Assembly (NCBI RefSeq): GCF_000421265.1
Contig: NZ_ATWN01000011.1
Span: 146,734-210,733, forward strand
DNA length: 64,000 nt
Source: Thalassospira lucentensis MCCC 1A00383 = DSM 14000
GTDB taxonomy: Bacteria; Pseudomonadota; Alphaproteobacteria; Rhodospirillales; Thalassospiraceae
Reading direction: 5' to 3'
This document shows, piece by piece, positions 1 through 8,864 of this stretch. Both the position numbers and the translations under genes were made by a program. The notes below the pieces were generated by a model. It saw only the letters and a program-made list of their open reading frames with translations. It was not told the DNA's origin and made no database searches. Positions within the stretch are counted from its first letter, which is position 1; each line of letters begins with the position of its first letter.

Positions 1-1429
1 TTTCGCCCATCGTTACCGGATCAAGGCCGACCACAGTTCGAATATCTGTTGAAAGCGGACTTTTGACACCAATCGCATGGATGTAATCGCGCACATCAAG
101 CAAGCCGTAGTGATCGGCAAGGGTTGTTGGCACGGTATTGACATCACGGACGAAAGCTTCGCGCAGTGAAATCTGCCCCATATATTCGTGATCAGGATTG
201 ATCGGCCGCCACCCGGCAACCGCCATGCGATTGTCCCGAACCCATTGGGCCGGATCACTGTTTTGGTTTAGCGCATAGTAATAGGTGGCGATTTTAATCA
301 TCCGGCCGGGCAAATGCCGCACGTCGGTTGCCCGGTTGCGCTGAAACGGGCTGTAATTGGCCCCACCGATGATCGCGCGAATACGCCCATCCGGGCTGAT
401 GGAAATAAGGGCGGTTTGATTGGCACCCTTGGGTTTGATGCGAATCTCGGAAACCTCGCGCACGACATCCTGAGCGAGCTTTTGCACCTTAAGATCAATG
501 CTGGTGACAACATCGATATCGCGGCTGCTGTATCCGACAATATCGGCGACTTCTTCAAGAACCATGTCGACCAGATAGCCCGAGACAACATGTTCTTCGT
601 ATTGAACATCGAGCTTTGGCTCAAGCAATGTCAGGGCGGAAACCCGATCCTTCTCGATGAATTTGTACTGACCCAGTTTTGCCAGAATATCGTTGGCTTC
701 CGCGGCGGTTTCACTGGAATGCAAAAGCGGATCAAACTTGACAGGATCGCTCATGGCAGCAGCCAGAACGGCGGCCTGATGCAGGGTTATGCGCTCTGCC
801 GGGCCGCCGTACCAAAGGCGTGATGCCGCGGTAATGCCAAAAATGCCCCGTCCGATATAGCTGCGTTCAAGGTAGCTGCGCAGGATGGTCTTTTTGCTGA
901 ATTTCATTTCCAGCCAAAGTGCGACGAGGAATTCCTGAAAATGGCGTCCCGCACTGTTGGCTTTGGTCTTAAAGAAGGTTCGCGCAACCTTCATCGTGAT
1001 GGTCGACCCCGATCCTGGATCACCGCTAAAGATCCGGGCGAAATCACGGCCCGAAACGCCCATATGATTAAAGAAGTTCGGATCGGTTGCCGCGACAAAG
1101 ACGTTTTGCACCCGTTCGGGGATGGTTGTCAGCGAGACATCCTGACTGTAGCGCCCCTCGACGGTTTCCAGCAACGCCCCGTCATAGCCCAGAATACGGA
1201 CTTGCGGGCTGCGGATCATGTTGCGGCTAAGATCGAGGTTGGACTGAATGGAATACATCATGCCAAACAGCGATCCCACGACCAGCGTCAGGCAGAACCC
1301 GATTGTGATCATGCGCCGACGCCGCATGCGCCGCCGTATGATCCGCATTTCGCGTTCGGCTATTTTCTGCATTGCGGAATTGGCTGCTGATTGCCCACCG
1401 CCTGTATGGTCTTCGTCTTCCTCGGCCAC
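1..1429 (-). CDS. Class A penicillin-binding protein (PBP1A family), partial, catalytic residues substituted
   Basis: The reading frame runs off the left edge, leaving 476 codons. A short acidic N-terminus and a basic run precede one membrane segment (MITIGFCLTLVVGSLFGMMY), then a GT51 transglycosylase-like domain and the start of a transpeptidase domain. The fold motifs align well (FVAATDPNFFNHMG, GSTIT, SYLERSYIGRGIFGI). However, the catalytic Glu of the usual ATED motif is Thr, the SxxK nucleophile position reads RMIK, and the SxN position reads DVN. There are no stops or frameshifts, so this looks like a maintained pseudoenzyme, although recent decay cannot be excluded. The start is uncertain: GTG at 1429 is the first candidate after an in-frame stop, ATG at 1372 is an alternative, and neither has a clear ribosome-binding site. 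Family certain, activity doubtful. Confidence 0.85.
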   Translation of the reverse strand, partial: MAEEDEDHTGGGQSAANSAMQKIAEREMRIIRRRMRRRRMITIGFCLTLVVGSLFGMMYSIQSNLDLSRNMIRSPQVRILGYDGALLETVEGRYSQDVSLTTIPERVQNVFVAATDPNFFNHMGVSGRDFARIFSGDPGSGSTITMKVARTFFKTKANSAGRHFQEFLVALWLEMKFSKKTILRSYLERSYIGRGIFGITAASRLWYGGPAERITLHQAAVLAAAMSDPVKFDPLLHSSETAAEANDILAKLGQYKFIEKDRVSALTLLEPKLDVQYEEHVVSGYLVDMVLEEVADIVGYSSRDIDVVTSIDLKVQKLAQDVVREVSEIRIKPKGANQTALISISPDGRIRAIIGGANYSPFQRNRATDVRHLPGRMIKIATYYYALNQNSDPAQWVRDNRMAVAGWRPINPDHEYMGQISLREAFVRDVNTVPTTLADHYGLLDVRDYIHAIGVKSPLSTDIRTVVGLDPVTMGE

Positions 1430-1503
1430 GCCAAAATTCCGTAAATTGCCCGTATTTTATATTGTTCCCCAACAGTAAAGCGACAAGCTGTTAAGAAAAT
1501 ACT

Positions 1504-1524
1504 TTAACCATGACAATTAACCAT
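1504..1524. promoter_or_regulatory. Two tandem CtrA half-site-like motifs
   Basis: TTAACCAT occurs at 1504-1511 and again at 1517-1524, a 13-bp direct repeat about 75 bp upstream of the PBP gene. TTAACCAT is a reported CtrA half-site in Caulobacter. The rest of the 347-bp gap between the PBP and creatinase genes (1430-1776) shows no gene and no strong hairpin, apart from the creatinase ribosome-binding site AAGGAG at 1762-1767. Binding by CtrA is inferred. Confidence 0.4.
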
Positions 1525-1776
1525 ACAAACGTATCGAAAATCGTCGTCACCCCCTCCCAAAGATGACCGATTGCGGCGCGATCAACGGATTTCTCTTGCC
1601 AGATTGGCGCACAATCCCCGATAAGATCAGCAGGGCAGGCGATGGCGTCGCCAGTGCAAAATGCGCGCCCGATATCACTCATACACATCCTGAACGCCGG
1701 GATCTTGCTTTGTCGTTGTCAAGACAGGGGGAGGTCACATCCCCTTTGAGGCAACGCCGATAAGGAGATTTTGCGA

Positions 1777-2979
1777 ATGGATCGTCCAGAATTTTACCGT
1801 TTCCATCAAGGTGACCGCATCCTGCCGTTTGCGGCATCAGAATATGAGGCGCGCCTTGCCAAATTGCGCACCATCATGGCCGCGTGCGGTGTTGACGCCT
1901 GCGTTTTCACCTCGATGCATAACATTGCCTATTATTCCGGCTTTTTGTATTGCGCGTTTGGGCGGCCTTATGCGCTGGTCGTCACACCAACCGACAATGT
2001 CACGATCAGTGCGGGCATTGATGCGGCCCAACCGTGGCGCCGGTGCCATGGCGATAACATTACCTATACCGACTGGCAGCGGAATAATTACTGGCGCGCG
2101 GTTCGGTCTGTTACCGGGACTGGCAAGGTGATTGGCTTTGAAGGTGATCATCTTAGCCTTGCGCAAAAGGCGTTGCTTGATGAGTTCCTTAACCCCGCCC
2201 GCAGTCGGGACATCACCGCCGACACCATGCGTCAGCGCATGCATAAATCACCCGCCGAAATCGCCCTGATCCGAAGCGGGGCACAGGTGGCCGATGTGGG
2301 GGGCTATGCCATTCGCGATGCCATCAAGGAAGGTGTGCGCGAGATTGATGTGGCCATGGCCGGGCGCGATGCGATGGAACTTGAGATCGCCAAACGGTTC
2401 CCCGATGCGGAATATCGCGATACGTGGGTGTGGTTCCAGTCGGGCATCAATACCGATGGTGCGCACAATCCCGTCACGGCGCGCAAACTCCAGCGTGGCG
2501 ATATCCTGTCGCTGAATACCTTTCCGATGATTTCGGGTTATTACACCGCCCTTGAGCGAACCCTGTTCGTCGGAGAGGTCGATGACGCCAGCCTGAAAAT
2601 CTGGCAGGCCAATGTCGGGGCGCATGAATATGGCATGAGCCTACTTAAACCCGGTGCGTCCTGTGCGGCGGTGACGGAAAAGATCAACGCCTTTTTCGCG
2701 GAACGCGACCTTTTGCAATACCGCACCTTTGGCTATGGGCACAGCTTTGGCGTTCTGTCGCATTATTATGGCCGCGAAGCCGGGCTTGAGCTGCGCGAGG
2801 ATATCGACACGGTGCTCGAACCGGGCATGGTGATCAGTATGGAACCGATGCTGACCATTGCTGACGGGCAACCGGGTGCAGGTGGATATCGCGAGCATGA
2901 TATTCTTGTCATCACAGAGGATAGCAATGAAAACATCACCGGGTATCCCTATGGCCCGGATTTCAACGTGGTCGGTTAG
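1777..2979 (+). CDS. Creatinase (creatine amidinohydrolase, M24 fold)
   Basis: Hydrolyses creatine to sarcosine and urea. The 400-residue protein has the N-terminal creatinase domain and the C-terminal pita-bread domain over its full length. Diagnostic creatinase blocks are present: FLYCAFGRPYALVV, WFQSGINTDGAHNPVT, YYTALERTLF and YGHSFGVLSHYYGREAGLEL. The last part, EPGMVISMEPM followed by PGAGGYREHDIL, matches Pseudomonas creatinase almost residue for residue as I recall it, which separates it from prolidases of the same fold. ATG 1777 is chosen because AAGGAG lies 9 bp upstream; an in-frame TTG sits two codons earlier. No creatininase or sarcosine oxidase gene is adjacent, so the rest of the pathway must be elsewhere or the gene works alone. 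Confidence 0.92.
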   Translation: MDRPEFYRFHQGDRILPFAASEYEARLAKLRTIMAACGVDACVFTSMHNIAYYSGFLYCAFGRPYALVVTPTDNVTISAGIDAAQPWRRCHGDNITYTDWQRNNYWRAVRSVTGTGKVIGFEGDHLSLAQKALLDEFLNPARSRDITADTMRQRMHKSPAEIALIRSGAQVADVGGYAIRDAIKEGVREIDVAMAGRDAMELEIAKRFPDAEYRDTWVWFQSGINTDGAHNPVTARKLQRGDILSLNTFPMISGYYTALERTLFVGEVDDASLKIWQANVGAHEYGMSLLKPGASCAAVTEKINAFFAERDLLQYRTFGYGHSFGVLSHYYGREAGLELREDIDTVLEPGMVISMEPMLTIADGQPGAGGYREHDILVITEDSNENITGYPYGPDFNVVG

Positions 2980-3025
2980 GCCCAATTATTGTCATCAGAC
3001 ACGAAAAAAGCGTCACAAAATATTC

Positions 3026-3060
3026 AAGGTTCGGTTCGCGATATCGTTGAATCGAACCTT
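3026..3060. repeat. Inverted repeat downstream of creatinase
   Basis: AAGGTTCG (3026-3033) pairs with CGAACCTT (3053-3060), and the stem extends three more pairs after one mismatch. It lies 47 bp past the creatinase stop but lacks a T-run, so it could be a weak transcript-end or processing hairpin. Confidence 0.45.
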
Positions 3061-3103
3061 AAAGCCCCCTCACAAAGTGGCGGTCTTTGCTGTACGCGCT
3101 TGA

Positions 3104-3238
3104 TCAGATCAATGCCGTTTGCGTGCTGTTCGAGCGCCCGCGCACCCACAATTCATAGCCGCCCTCGAGGATGTTTTTGGCCATGCCATGCCCCATAAGA
3201 CCAAGGCCGATAAAGCCGATAACCGGTTTATTACGCAT
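3104..3238 (-). pseudogene. Truncated 3-hydroxyisobutyrate dehydrogenase-like gene (N-terminal fragment)
   Basis: A 44-codon frame starts with ATG 3238 behind a good AAGGAG site. It encodes the Rossmann nucleotide-binding motif of the 3-hydroxyisobutyrate/6-phosphogluconate dehydrogenase family (VIGFIGLGLMGHGMAKNIL), continues to the end of beta strand 2 (YELWVRGRSN), and then hits a stop at 3104. Family members are about 290 residues long, so everything past the first alpha-beta-alpha unit is missing. No continuation is recognisable in the following 100 bp. It lies downstream of, and on the same strand as, the SMP-30 gene, so it may once have been the last gene of that ABC/gluconolactonase operon. 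Confidence 0.75.
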
Positions 3239-3417
3239 ATGATCTCTCCTTTATTTCTTATGGAACTTTACGCGACGGCAACCCGTAACCCCGCCCGGAT
3301 CGTATCAGTATGCCCGTTCACAAATGGCAATTCCGCGTTCCACCGATTTTCACGCCACGCCCCGTTAATCCTTTAAAATAAATGATAAAGATGGGTGCAT
3401 TTACATCTGGAGAAAGC

Positions 3418-3449
3418 GAAGAGTGCCCGAGGGAGGTCAGGCACTCTTC
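3418..3449. terminator. Hairpin terminator after the ABC/SMP-30 operon
   Basis: A perfect 10-bp stem GAAGAGTGCC / GGCACTCTTC encloses a 12-nt loop. It lies 88 bp beyond the SMP-30 stop. The flanks are only moderately T-rich (TTTAAG on plus, TTCGCTTT on minus), so orientation is uncertain. The remainder of 3239-3536 shows nothing else recognisable. Confidence 0.55.
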
Positions 3450-3536
3450 TTTAAGATGTTCGTATTTCATTCCTGCGCGACTTCAACCCGGTTCGGGAAT
3501 TTGGATCGCCGGGTTTTTGCGCAAGAAACAAACATC

Positions 3537-4442
3537 TCATGGGGTCGCGGCCGCACTGTTGACGTGAATGGCATAAACACTTGTTGTTGCGGTAATCAGC
3601 AACTCGTTGCCACGTGGGCCACCAAAGCTCAGATTTGATACGGTTTCAGGAACCAATATCTTACCAAGCAGTTCACCGCCCGCATCAAAGCAGTGCACGC
3701 CATCTGCTGCGGAGGACCAAACATTTCCATGACAATCGACACGAAACCCGTCCGGTATACCCTTATCAATCGTTGTAAAAACACGACCATTTTCAAGCAT
3801 GCTGTTGGCATCGACATCGTAAACACGGATGACCGACGGCACGCTGTCATCATGACTTGATCCTGATTCAGCAACGTAAAGCAGCTTCTCATCTTGCGAA
3901 AACGCTAGGCCGTTTGGCTGGGTAAACTCCGTTGTGGCCTGCCATAGTTCGCCCGTTTCAGGGTCAAGACGGAAAACGTTGCGATGGCTTTGTTCAGGTC
4001 TGGATTTATGGCCCTCGTAATCAGAGAGAATGCCGTATGTCGGATCGGTAAACCAAATCGACCCGTCAGATTTGACCACCACGTCATTTGGTGCGTTGAG
4101 CGGCTTACCGTCAAACTGATCTGCCAGCGTGGTGATTTTACCATCATGTTCGGTCCGGGTGACGGATCGCGTCCCATGCTGGCAGGTGATCAGACGCCCT
4201 TGCCGATCCTGGGTATTGCCGTTGGCAAAGTTTGAATTGTCGCGGAAAACATTGACGCTACCGTCACACATCCAGCGATAAATTTTCTGATTGGGAATAT
4301 CGGAAAACAACAGGCACTGATGTGCTGCGAACCACACAGGTCCTTCGGCCCAGAGGTGCCCGGTCGAAATCCGGCGCAACGCGACATTTGCCAGAACAAG
4401 ATCACAAAAGCGCCGATCGATAATTTCATATGGCCCATTCAT
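3537..4442 (-). CDS. SMP-30/gluconolactonase/LRE family lactonase
   Basis: A 301-residue six-bladed beta-propeller lactonase. The family metal-site motifs are readable: the EGPVW glutamate near residue 33, the NDVVV asparagine-aspartate pair, QPNGLAFS, and PDGFRVD near the end. Members hydrolyse sugar lactones such as gluconolactone or related aldonolactones; the substrate cannot be read from sequence. Its ATG overlaps the stop of the upstream permease gene (ATGA), so it is the last complete gene of a sugar ABC operon and probably acts on the imported sugar after oxidation. No signal peptide is apparent, which suggests a cytoplasmic enzyme. Confidence 0.85.
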   Translation of the reverse strand: MNGPYEIIDRRFCDLVLANVALRRISTGHLWAEGPVWFAAHQCLLFSDIPNQKIYRWMCDGSVNVFRDNSNFANGNTQDRQGRLITCQHGTRSVTRTEHDGKITTLADQFDGKPLNAPNDVVVKSDGSIWFTDPTYGILSDYEGHKSRPEQSHRNVFRLDPETGELWQATTEFTQPNGLAFSQDEKLLYVAESGSSHDDSVPSVIRVYDVDANSMLENGRVFTTIDKGIPDGFRVDCHGNVWSSAADGVHCFDAGGELLGKILVPETVSNLSFGGPRGNELLITATTSVYAIHVNSAAATP

Positions 4443-5440
4443 ACCCGACGCCCCCGCTTACTGGCCAGTACGACCACAGACACAATAATCAACCCGGTCA
4501 GCATCAAGCGAACCCCCGCACCAAGCCCATAGGAATTGAGCATCGATACAATCAAAAACATGAACAATGCTGCCGCCCAGATGCCCGGAACATTTGAATT
4601 CCCCCCGGCAATCGACGACCCGCCAATGACAACCACGGCAATCGACATCAGCATATATTCCGTTCCCATGTTCAGGTTCGCCCCGCCAGAGAAACTGGCC
4701 AGCATGAACCCGGCCACACCCGCCAGAACGGCACAGCTCACATAGACCCCGAAGCGCACGGCATTGACCGGCACACCACCAAGGCGTGCTGCACGTTTGT
4801 TTTGCCCGGTTGCCAGTATCCACCGCCCTGCTATCGCCTTTTCCAGAACGCACCAGGCCAGAACAGACACCAGCAACGCAACCCATGCAGCATTGGGAAT
4901 GCCAAACGTCCCACCGGTTGAAAAATCGGCAAGAACTTCTGGCGGTTTGATCCGCAAACCACGGTTTGACCAGATCGCCAGTGACTGGAACAGGAAGGAC
5001 GACGACAATGTTGCAATGATCGGCGGAATACGCAGCAACATGATCAGGGAAAAGTTAAACAGCCCGCATCCCAGACCGACCCCGATTGCAATCGCAAGGC
5101 CCGGAACAACCAGCGACCCATCTGTTGCCATGAACTTCAACGATAAGGTCGCAGCAAGGGTCATGCTTGCCGGGATCGAAAGATCCACATTGCCCGGCCC
5201 AAGTGTCACAACAAACATTTGCCCGACGCCAACAATGACGGCAAAGGAAGCAAAGGTGAATGCGGCATAAAGCAAAGCCCCCGCCCCGCCGCTGCTTGAA
5301 ACAACCATCAGCGTTGCAATATAGGTCGCCCCTGCCGCGATATAGGCCCAGATCCAGGCTTTTCGCGACACCATACTCAGCAGGTAACGCGCACCGCGCT
5401 TTTGATGCTGTGTCTCGTCATTTTTGTTCAACATGCTCAT
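4439..5440 (-). CDS. Sugar ABC transporter permease (RbsC/BPD type), second
   Basis: A roughly 333-residue polytopic membrane protein of the ribose-type permease family, with the characteristic PGNVDLSIPA segment after the second hydrophobic block and a long run of hydrophobic helices ending in RGRRV. ATG 5440 is chosen because it overlaps the upstream permease stop in an ATGA junction and has GGGAGG upstream; the longer open frame to 5521 would lie entirely inside the neighbouring gene. With the permease at 5437-6363 it probably forms a heterodimeric channel driven by the double-domain ATPase at 6360-7838. Confidence 0.88.
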   Translation of the reverse strand: MSMLNKNDETQHQKRGARYLLSMVSRKAWIWAYIAAGATYIATLMVVSSSGGAGALLYAAFTFASFAVIVGVGQMFVVTLGPGNVDLSIPASMTLAATLSLKFMATDGSLVVPGLAIAIGVGLGCGLFNFSLIMLLRIPPIIATLSSSFLFQSLAIWSNRGLRIKPPEVLADFSTGGTFGIPNAAWVALLVSVLAWCVLEKAIAGRWILATGQNKRAARLGGVPVNAVRFGVYVSCAVLAGVAGFMLASFSGGANLNMGTEYMLMSIAVVVIGGSSIAGGNSNVPGIWAAALFMFLIVSMLNSYGLGAGVRLMLTGLIIVSVVVLASKRGRRV

Positions 5441-6363
5441 ATCAGTGCCTCCCGCCGGGTAAAGACAAGACGCACAGCCAAAACGATGATCAGGATTGCT
5501 CCCTGCGCACCGATTTGCCAATCGGGCGAAAGATGCAGGAATGACAGGAAACTGGCCGCCAATGTAAGGGTAAGGGCACCGATAACCGCCCCAACAGGCG
5601 ATACCCGCCCGCCGGTGAACTCACCACCGCCCAAAATCACACCGGCAATCGATAGCAGCGTGTAACGCAATGCAATATTGGCGTCCGCCGATGTCGCAAG
5701 GCCGACAAGCGCCATGCCCGACAACACACAGAAAAGTGCCGCCACGCCGTAAGCAAATGCCTTAAGCCCCATAACCGACCAGCCGGAGCGTTCAATCGCC
5801 TGTTCATTTCCGCCAACGCCGCGCAACAAAACACCCAGTGCCGAACGTTTGACGAAGTAATGCATGATCGCCGCAATCACGATCGGCGCAATGATTGCCA
5901 CAGGCAGGAATGGCGTCTTTGCCGTCATGAGTGCGCGTAACCAATCGGGTGCCGATCCCCCCGGGGACGGCAGAACAAGAACGGCCATGCCCGACCAGAA
6001 AAACGACATGCCAAGTGTCACAACGATTGCTGGCAAGCCGCGCGCATAGATGATGGCGCCCATCGCGGCATAGACAAGGATCGCGCCAAACAGGATCGCG
6101 TAGCCGACCACGGGGTCGGTTTGAACGAAGGTCGCCGTGATACAGGCGCAGAAACTGACAAACGTGCCGATGGACAAATCAATGTCATTGACCATCAGGA
6201 TCATCATTTGAGCAATCGTTGCCAAAACAACCGGAACAGCGAGATTAAAAAGAAGATTAAGCCCGAAATAGCTCATGGCGCGTGGCTGCATATAGAAAAC
6301 GGCTGCCAACAGAATTGCCAGCGACAAGACCGGTAATAGAATGCGCAAATGATCGCGGCTCAT
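5437..6363 (-). CDS. Sugar ABC transporter permease (RbsC/BPD type), first
   Basis: A 308-residue inner-membrane permease of the ribose/xylose family. The NDIDLSIGTFVSF segment is the family signature after the first helices, and AVIGALTLTLAASFLSF is a typical late helix. Its ATG overlaps the stop of the ATPase gene and its stop overlaps the next permease start, so translation is probably coupled along the operon. Substrate unknown; the neighbouring SMP-30 lactonase suggests an aldose or a sugar acid. Confidence 0.88.
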   Translation of the reverse strand: MSRDHLRILLPVLSLAILLAAVFYMQPRAMSYFGLNLLFNLAVPVVLATIAQMMILMVNDIDLSIGTFVSFCACITATFVQTDPVVGYAILFGAILVYAAMGAIIYARGLPAIVVTLGMSFFWSGMAVLVLPSPGGSAPDWLRALMTAKTPFLPVAIIAPIVIAAIMHYFVKRSALGVLLRGVGGNEQAIERSGWSVMGLKAFAYGVAALFCVLSGMALVGLATSADANIALRYTLLSIAGVILGGGEFTGGRVSPVGAVIGALTLTLAASFLSFLHLSPDWQIGAQGAILIIVLAVRLVFTRREALI

Positions 6364-7838
6364 TGACCGGCCTCCTGCATTTCAAACGATGCGCGCAGCA
6401 TGTTTTCTTCTGTGATTTGATCGCCTTGCAGTTCGGCGGCAATTTCGCTGTCACGAAAAACAAAAACGCGATCACATTCGAGAATTTCGTCGGTTTCGGT
6501 CGAATACCACAGGAATGTCCGTCCTTTTTCAGCTTCGGCACGAATCATGCGGTAAACTTCCTTCTTGGTACCAACATCAACACCACGCATTGGGTCATCC
6601 ATGACGACAATCGGGGCCGATGAAGCCAACGCCCTGGAAAACAGTACTTTTTGCTGATTACCGCCAGACAGGGACAAAATCGGATTTTCAAGATCATCTG
6701 TTTTTATGCCGATCTTACGGTGCCATTCGTCGGCAACTTTCCGTTCCGCTTTGCGGTCGACAAGGAACGTTCGACTGAACTCGACCAACGTTTGCAAACT
6801 CAGGTTTCGCATGATCGACCACAGGGGCATGACACCATCGCGGCTTCTGTCGCCGGCAACAAAGACGACGGCGGGATCACGTGACGCAGACCAGTCCGAT
6901 GTGCGGGCCAAGAAACACTGCGCCAAAGCTTCTGCCTGTCCGTGACCGGCCAGTCCGGCCAGTCCAACCACTTCGCCCTGACGTGCATTCAGACCGTTTT
7001 CCATGCGCAGAACTTCCGGTCCGAATTCCTGTCGTCTTTTGGCTCCGGTAACTTCTGCTGTGTCTGGCACGACATGGCCCATCGCATCGACAAGGCCATC
7101 GCGGGTAAAATGCCGCGCGTCGTTGTCTTGGGTGATGAAACCGTCTTTCATCACAACAATGCGGCTGGCGACATCAAAGATTTCACCCATCATGTGGGAG
7201 ATAAAAATGATGGATCCGCCGTCGGCACAGAACTTCTTGATATAGGCAAGCAACTGATCGGCAATCGCACCATCAAGGGACGATGTCGGCTCATCAAGGA
7301 TCACCAGCCGCGCGTCGATATCGCGCCTCGAAAATGCAATGGCAATTTCCACCATCTGGCGGTCGGCAATCGGCAAGTCGTCAACCACGCTATACGGATC
7401 AATCGCGTTTCCCGGAAAAACCGCATCCAGCGATGCCCGTACGGCAGACGCAGCATTTCGCCGCCAGGCCCGCCTCGGCATGTTGCGGTAGGGAATGCGA
7501 TAGTTCTCCAGAACGGTGAGGTTTGGACAGAGCGAGAGTTCCTGAAACACACTGCGTATTCCGGCATTTCTGGCCAGCAGGGCATTGCGAAAATCTGCCG
7601 CACTTTGCTCGCCGTCATAACTGACGTCGCCGCGCGTTGACGATAAACGGCCATTAATGACGTTTACCAGTGTCGATTTACCCGCACCGTTATGACCGAC
7701 CACCCCAACGCATTCGCCCGGCAGGATGGTCAATTCAACATCGTTGAGGGCCTTAACCGCGCCAAAGGATACCCCGACATCGGCAAGAGTAATGATCGGC
7801 ACCTTTTGGGTGCCGATCATTTTCTGGTTTTCCACCAT
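6360..7838 (-). CDS. Sugar ABC transporter ATP-binding protein (RbsA/MglA type)
   Basis: A 492-residue protein with two nucleotide-binding domains. Domain 1 has a good Walker A (GHNGAGKST, near residue 50) and Walker B (LVILDEPTSS), but its signature region reads PIADRQMVEIA, as is common in this family. Domain 2 has a degenerate Walker A (GLAGHGQAEAL) but an intact signature LSGGNQQKV and Walker B (IVVMDDPMRGVDVG). This asymmetry is normal for RbsA-type ATPases. It starts 12 bp after the binding-protein stop and overlaps the permease start downstream. It powers import through the two permeases. Confidence 0.9.
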   Translation of the reverse strand: MVENQKMIGTQKVPIITLADVGVSFGAVKALNDVELTILPGECVGVVGHNGAGKSTLVNVINGRLSSTRGDVSYDGEQSAADFRNALLARNAGIRSVFQELSLCPNLTVLENYRIPYRNMPRRAWRRNAASAVRASLDAVFPGNAIDPYSVVDDLPIADRQMVEIAIAFSRRDIDARLVILDEPTSSLDGAIADQLLAYIKKFCADGGSIIFISHMMGEIFDVASRIVVMKDGFITQDNDARHFTRDGLVDAMGHVVPDTAEVTGAKRRQEFGPEVLRMENGLNARQGEVVGLAGLAGHGQAEALAQCFLARTSDWSASRDPAVVFVAGDRSRDGVMPLWSIMRNLSLQTLVEFSRTFLVDRKAERKVADEWHRKIGIKTDDLENPILSLSGGNQQKVLFSRALASSAPIVVMDDPMRGVDVGTKKEVYRMIRAEAEKGRTFLWYSTETDEILECDRVFVFRDSEIAAELQGDQITEENMLRASFEMQEAGQ

Positions 7839-7850
7839 GATCCTATCGCC

Positions 7851-8864
7851 TTACTTCGCCGATTCAATCAGGCTTTTCGCGTCATCGAGCGAGTATTCCA
7901 CATTGGCAACCGAGCCAACCGGCGTTTCGGCAAGAATCTCTTCGAGCGTGTCCTGATCGACGCGCAGGAATGGCACGGTCAGATCTTTGGGGACTTCTTT
8001 ACCATCAAGAACCTGTTGAGCAACCCAGAACGCCAGCGTACTGACACCCGGCGCAATGGAAAGAGATGTGGTTTCATACCCATTTTCATCTTTCTGTTCC
8101 TTCCACCAGTCAAGTTCATCACGACGGTTGCCCATAACGATGGTCGGGGTCGGACGGTCTGCTGCGGCAAACGCCTGAGCCGCACCGTATCCGTCGCCAC
8201 CCTGCGTTACGACAGCCTTGATTTCCGGAAGGCTGGGCAAAATACCGGCAACGGCCTTCTGCGCGACATCCTGAGCCCAGTCACCATGCACGGACCCAAC
8301 AATCTTGAATTCGGTGTTGGCAACTTCTTCGTGAATACCAGCACTGATTTCATCATCAACAAACACCCCGGCAAGCCCACGGATTTCAAGAAGATTGCCG
8401 CCTTCCGGGTAGCGTTCTGCGAGATACTTGACCTGATCGCGACCCATTTGTTTGAAGTCGACCGCAATACGCCATGCACATGGTTCGGTCACGATGCCGT
8501 CAAAGGACACAACCGTAATACCAGCATCACAGGCCTCTTTGACCGCACCATTGATTGCGGTTGGCGATGCAGCGTTTACGACAATTGCGTCATACCCCTG
8601 CAAAATCATGTTCTGAATCTGGGCTGCCTGTTCAGTCGCCTGATTTTCCGATGTGGTGAAGGCATCAGCCGCGGCAACGTGACCATCTTCGATTGCCATG
8701 TAGGCAACCTTTCCCCAGCTTTCAAGCATGGCTTGACGCCAAGAGTTACCGGCGTAGTTATTTGAAAGTGCTATCTTTTTTTCAGAAGTGTCGGCCATTG
8801 CTTGACCAGAGACCAACACAAAGGTCCCGGCAACTGCGCCGAGAAGCATTGACTTGAGTTTCAT
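7851..8864 (-). CDS. Periplasmic sugar-binding protein of the ABC operon
   Basis: A 337-residue LacI-fold binding protein. The N-terminus is a signal peptide (MKLKSMLLGAVAGTFVLVSG) with likely cleavage after QAMA. The body has the Peripla_BP_4 features IQNMILQGYDAIVVNAASP and VVTQGGDGYGAAQAF. ATG 8864 is used because GGAGG lies just upstream; the open frame reaches 9086, but that extension would run through the divergent promoter and before the signal peptide. It is the first gene of the operon and is divergent from the histidine kinase gene, which makes it a likely target of that two-component system. The ligand cannot be determined here. Confidence 0.9.
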   Translation of the reverse strand: MKLKSMLLGAVAGTFVLVSGQAMADTSEKKIALSNNYAGNSWRQAMLESWGKVAYMAIEDGHVAAADAFTTSENQATEQAAQIQNMILQGYDAIVVNAASPTAINGAVKEACDAGITVVSFDGIVTEPCAWRIAVDFKQMGRDQVKYLAERYPEGGNLLEIRGLAGVFVDDEISAGIHEEVANTEFKIVGSVHGDWAQDVAQKAVAGILPSLPEIKAVVTQGGDGYGAAQAFAAADRPTPTIVMGNRRDELDWWKEQKDENGYETTSLSIAPGVSTLAFWVAQQVLDGKEVPKDLTVPFLRVDQDTLEEILAETPVGSVANVEYSLDDAKSLIESAK

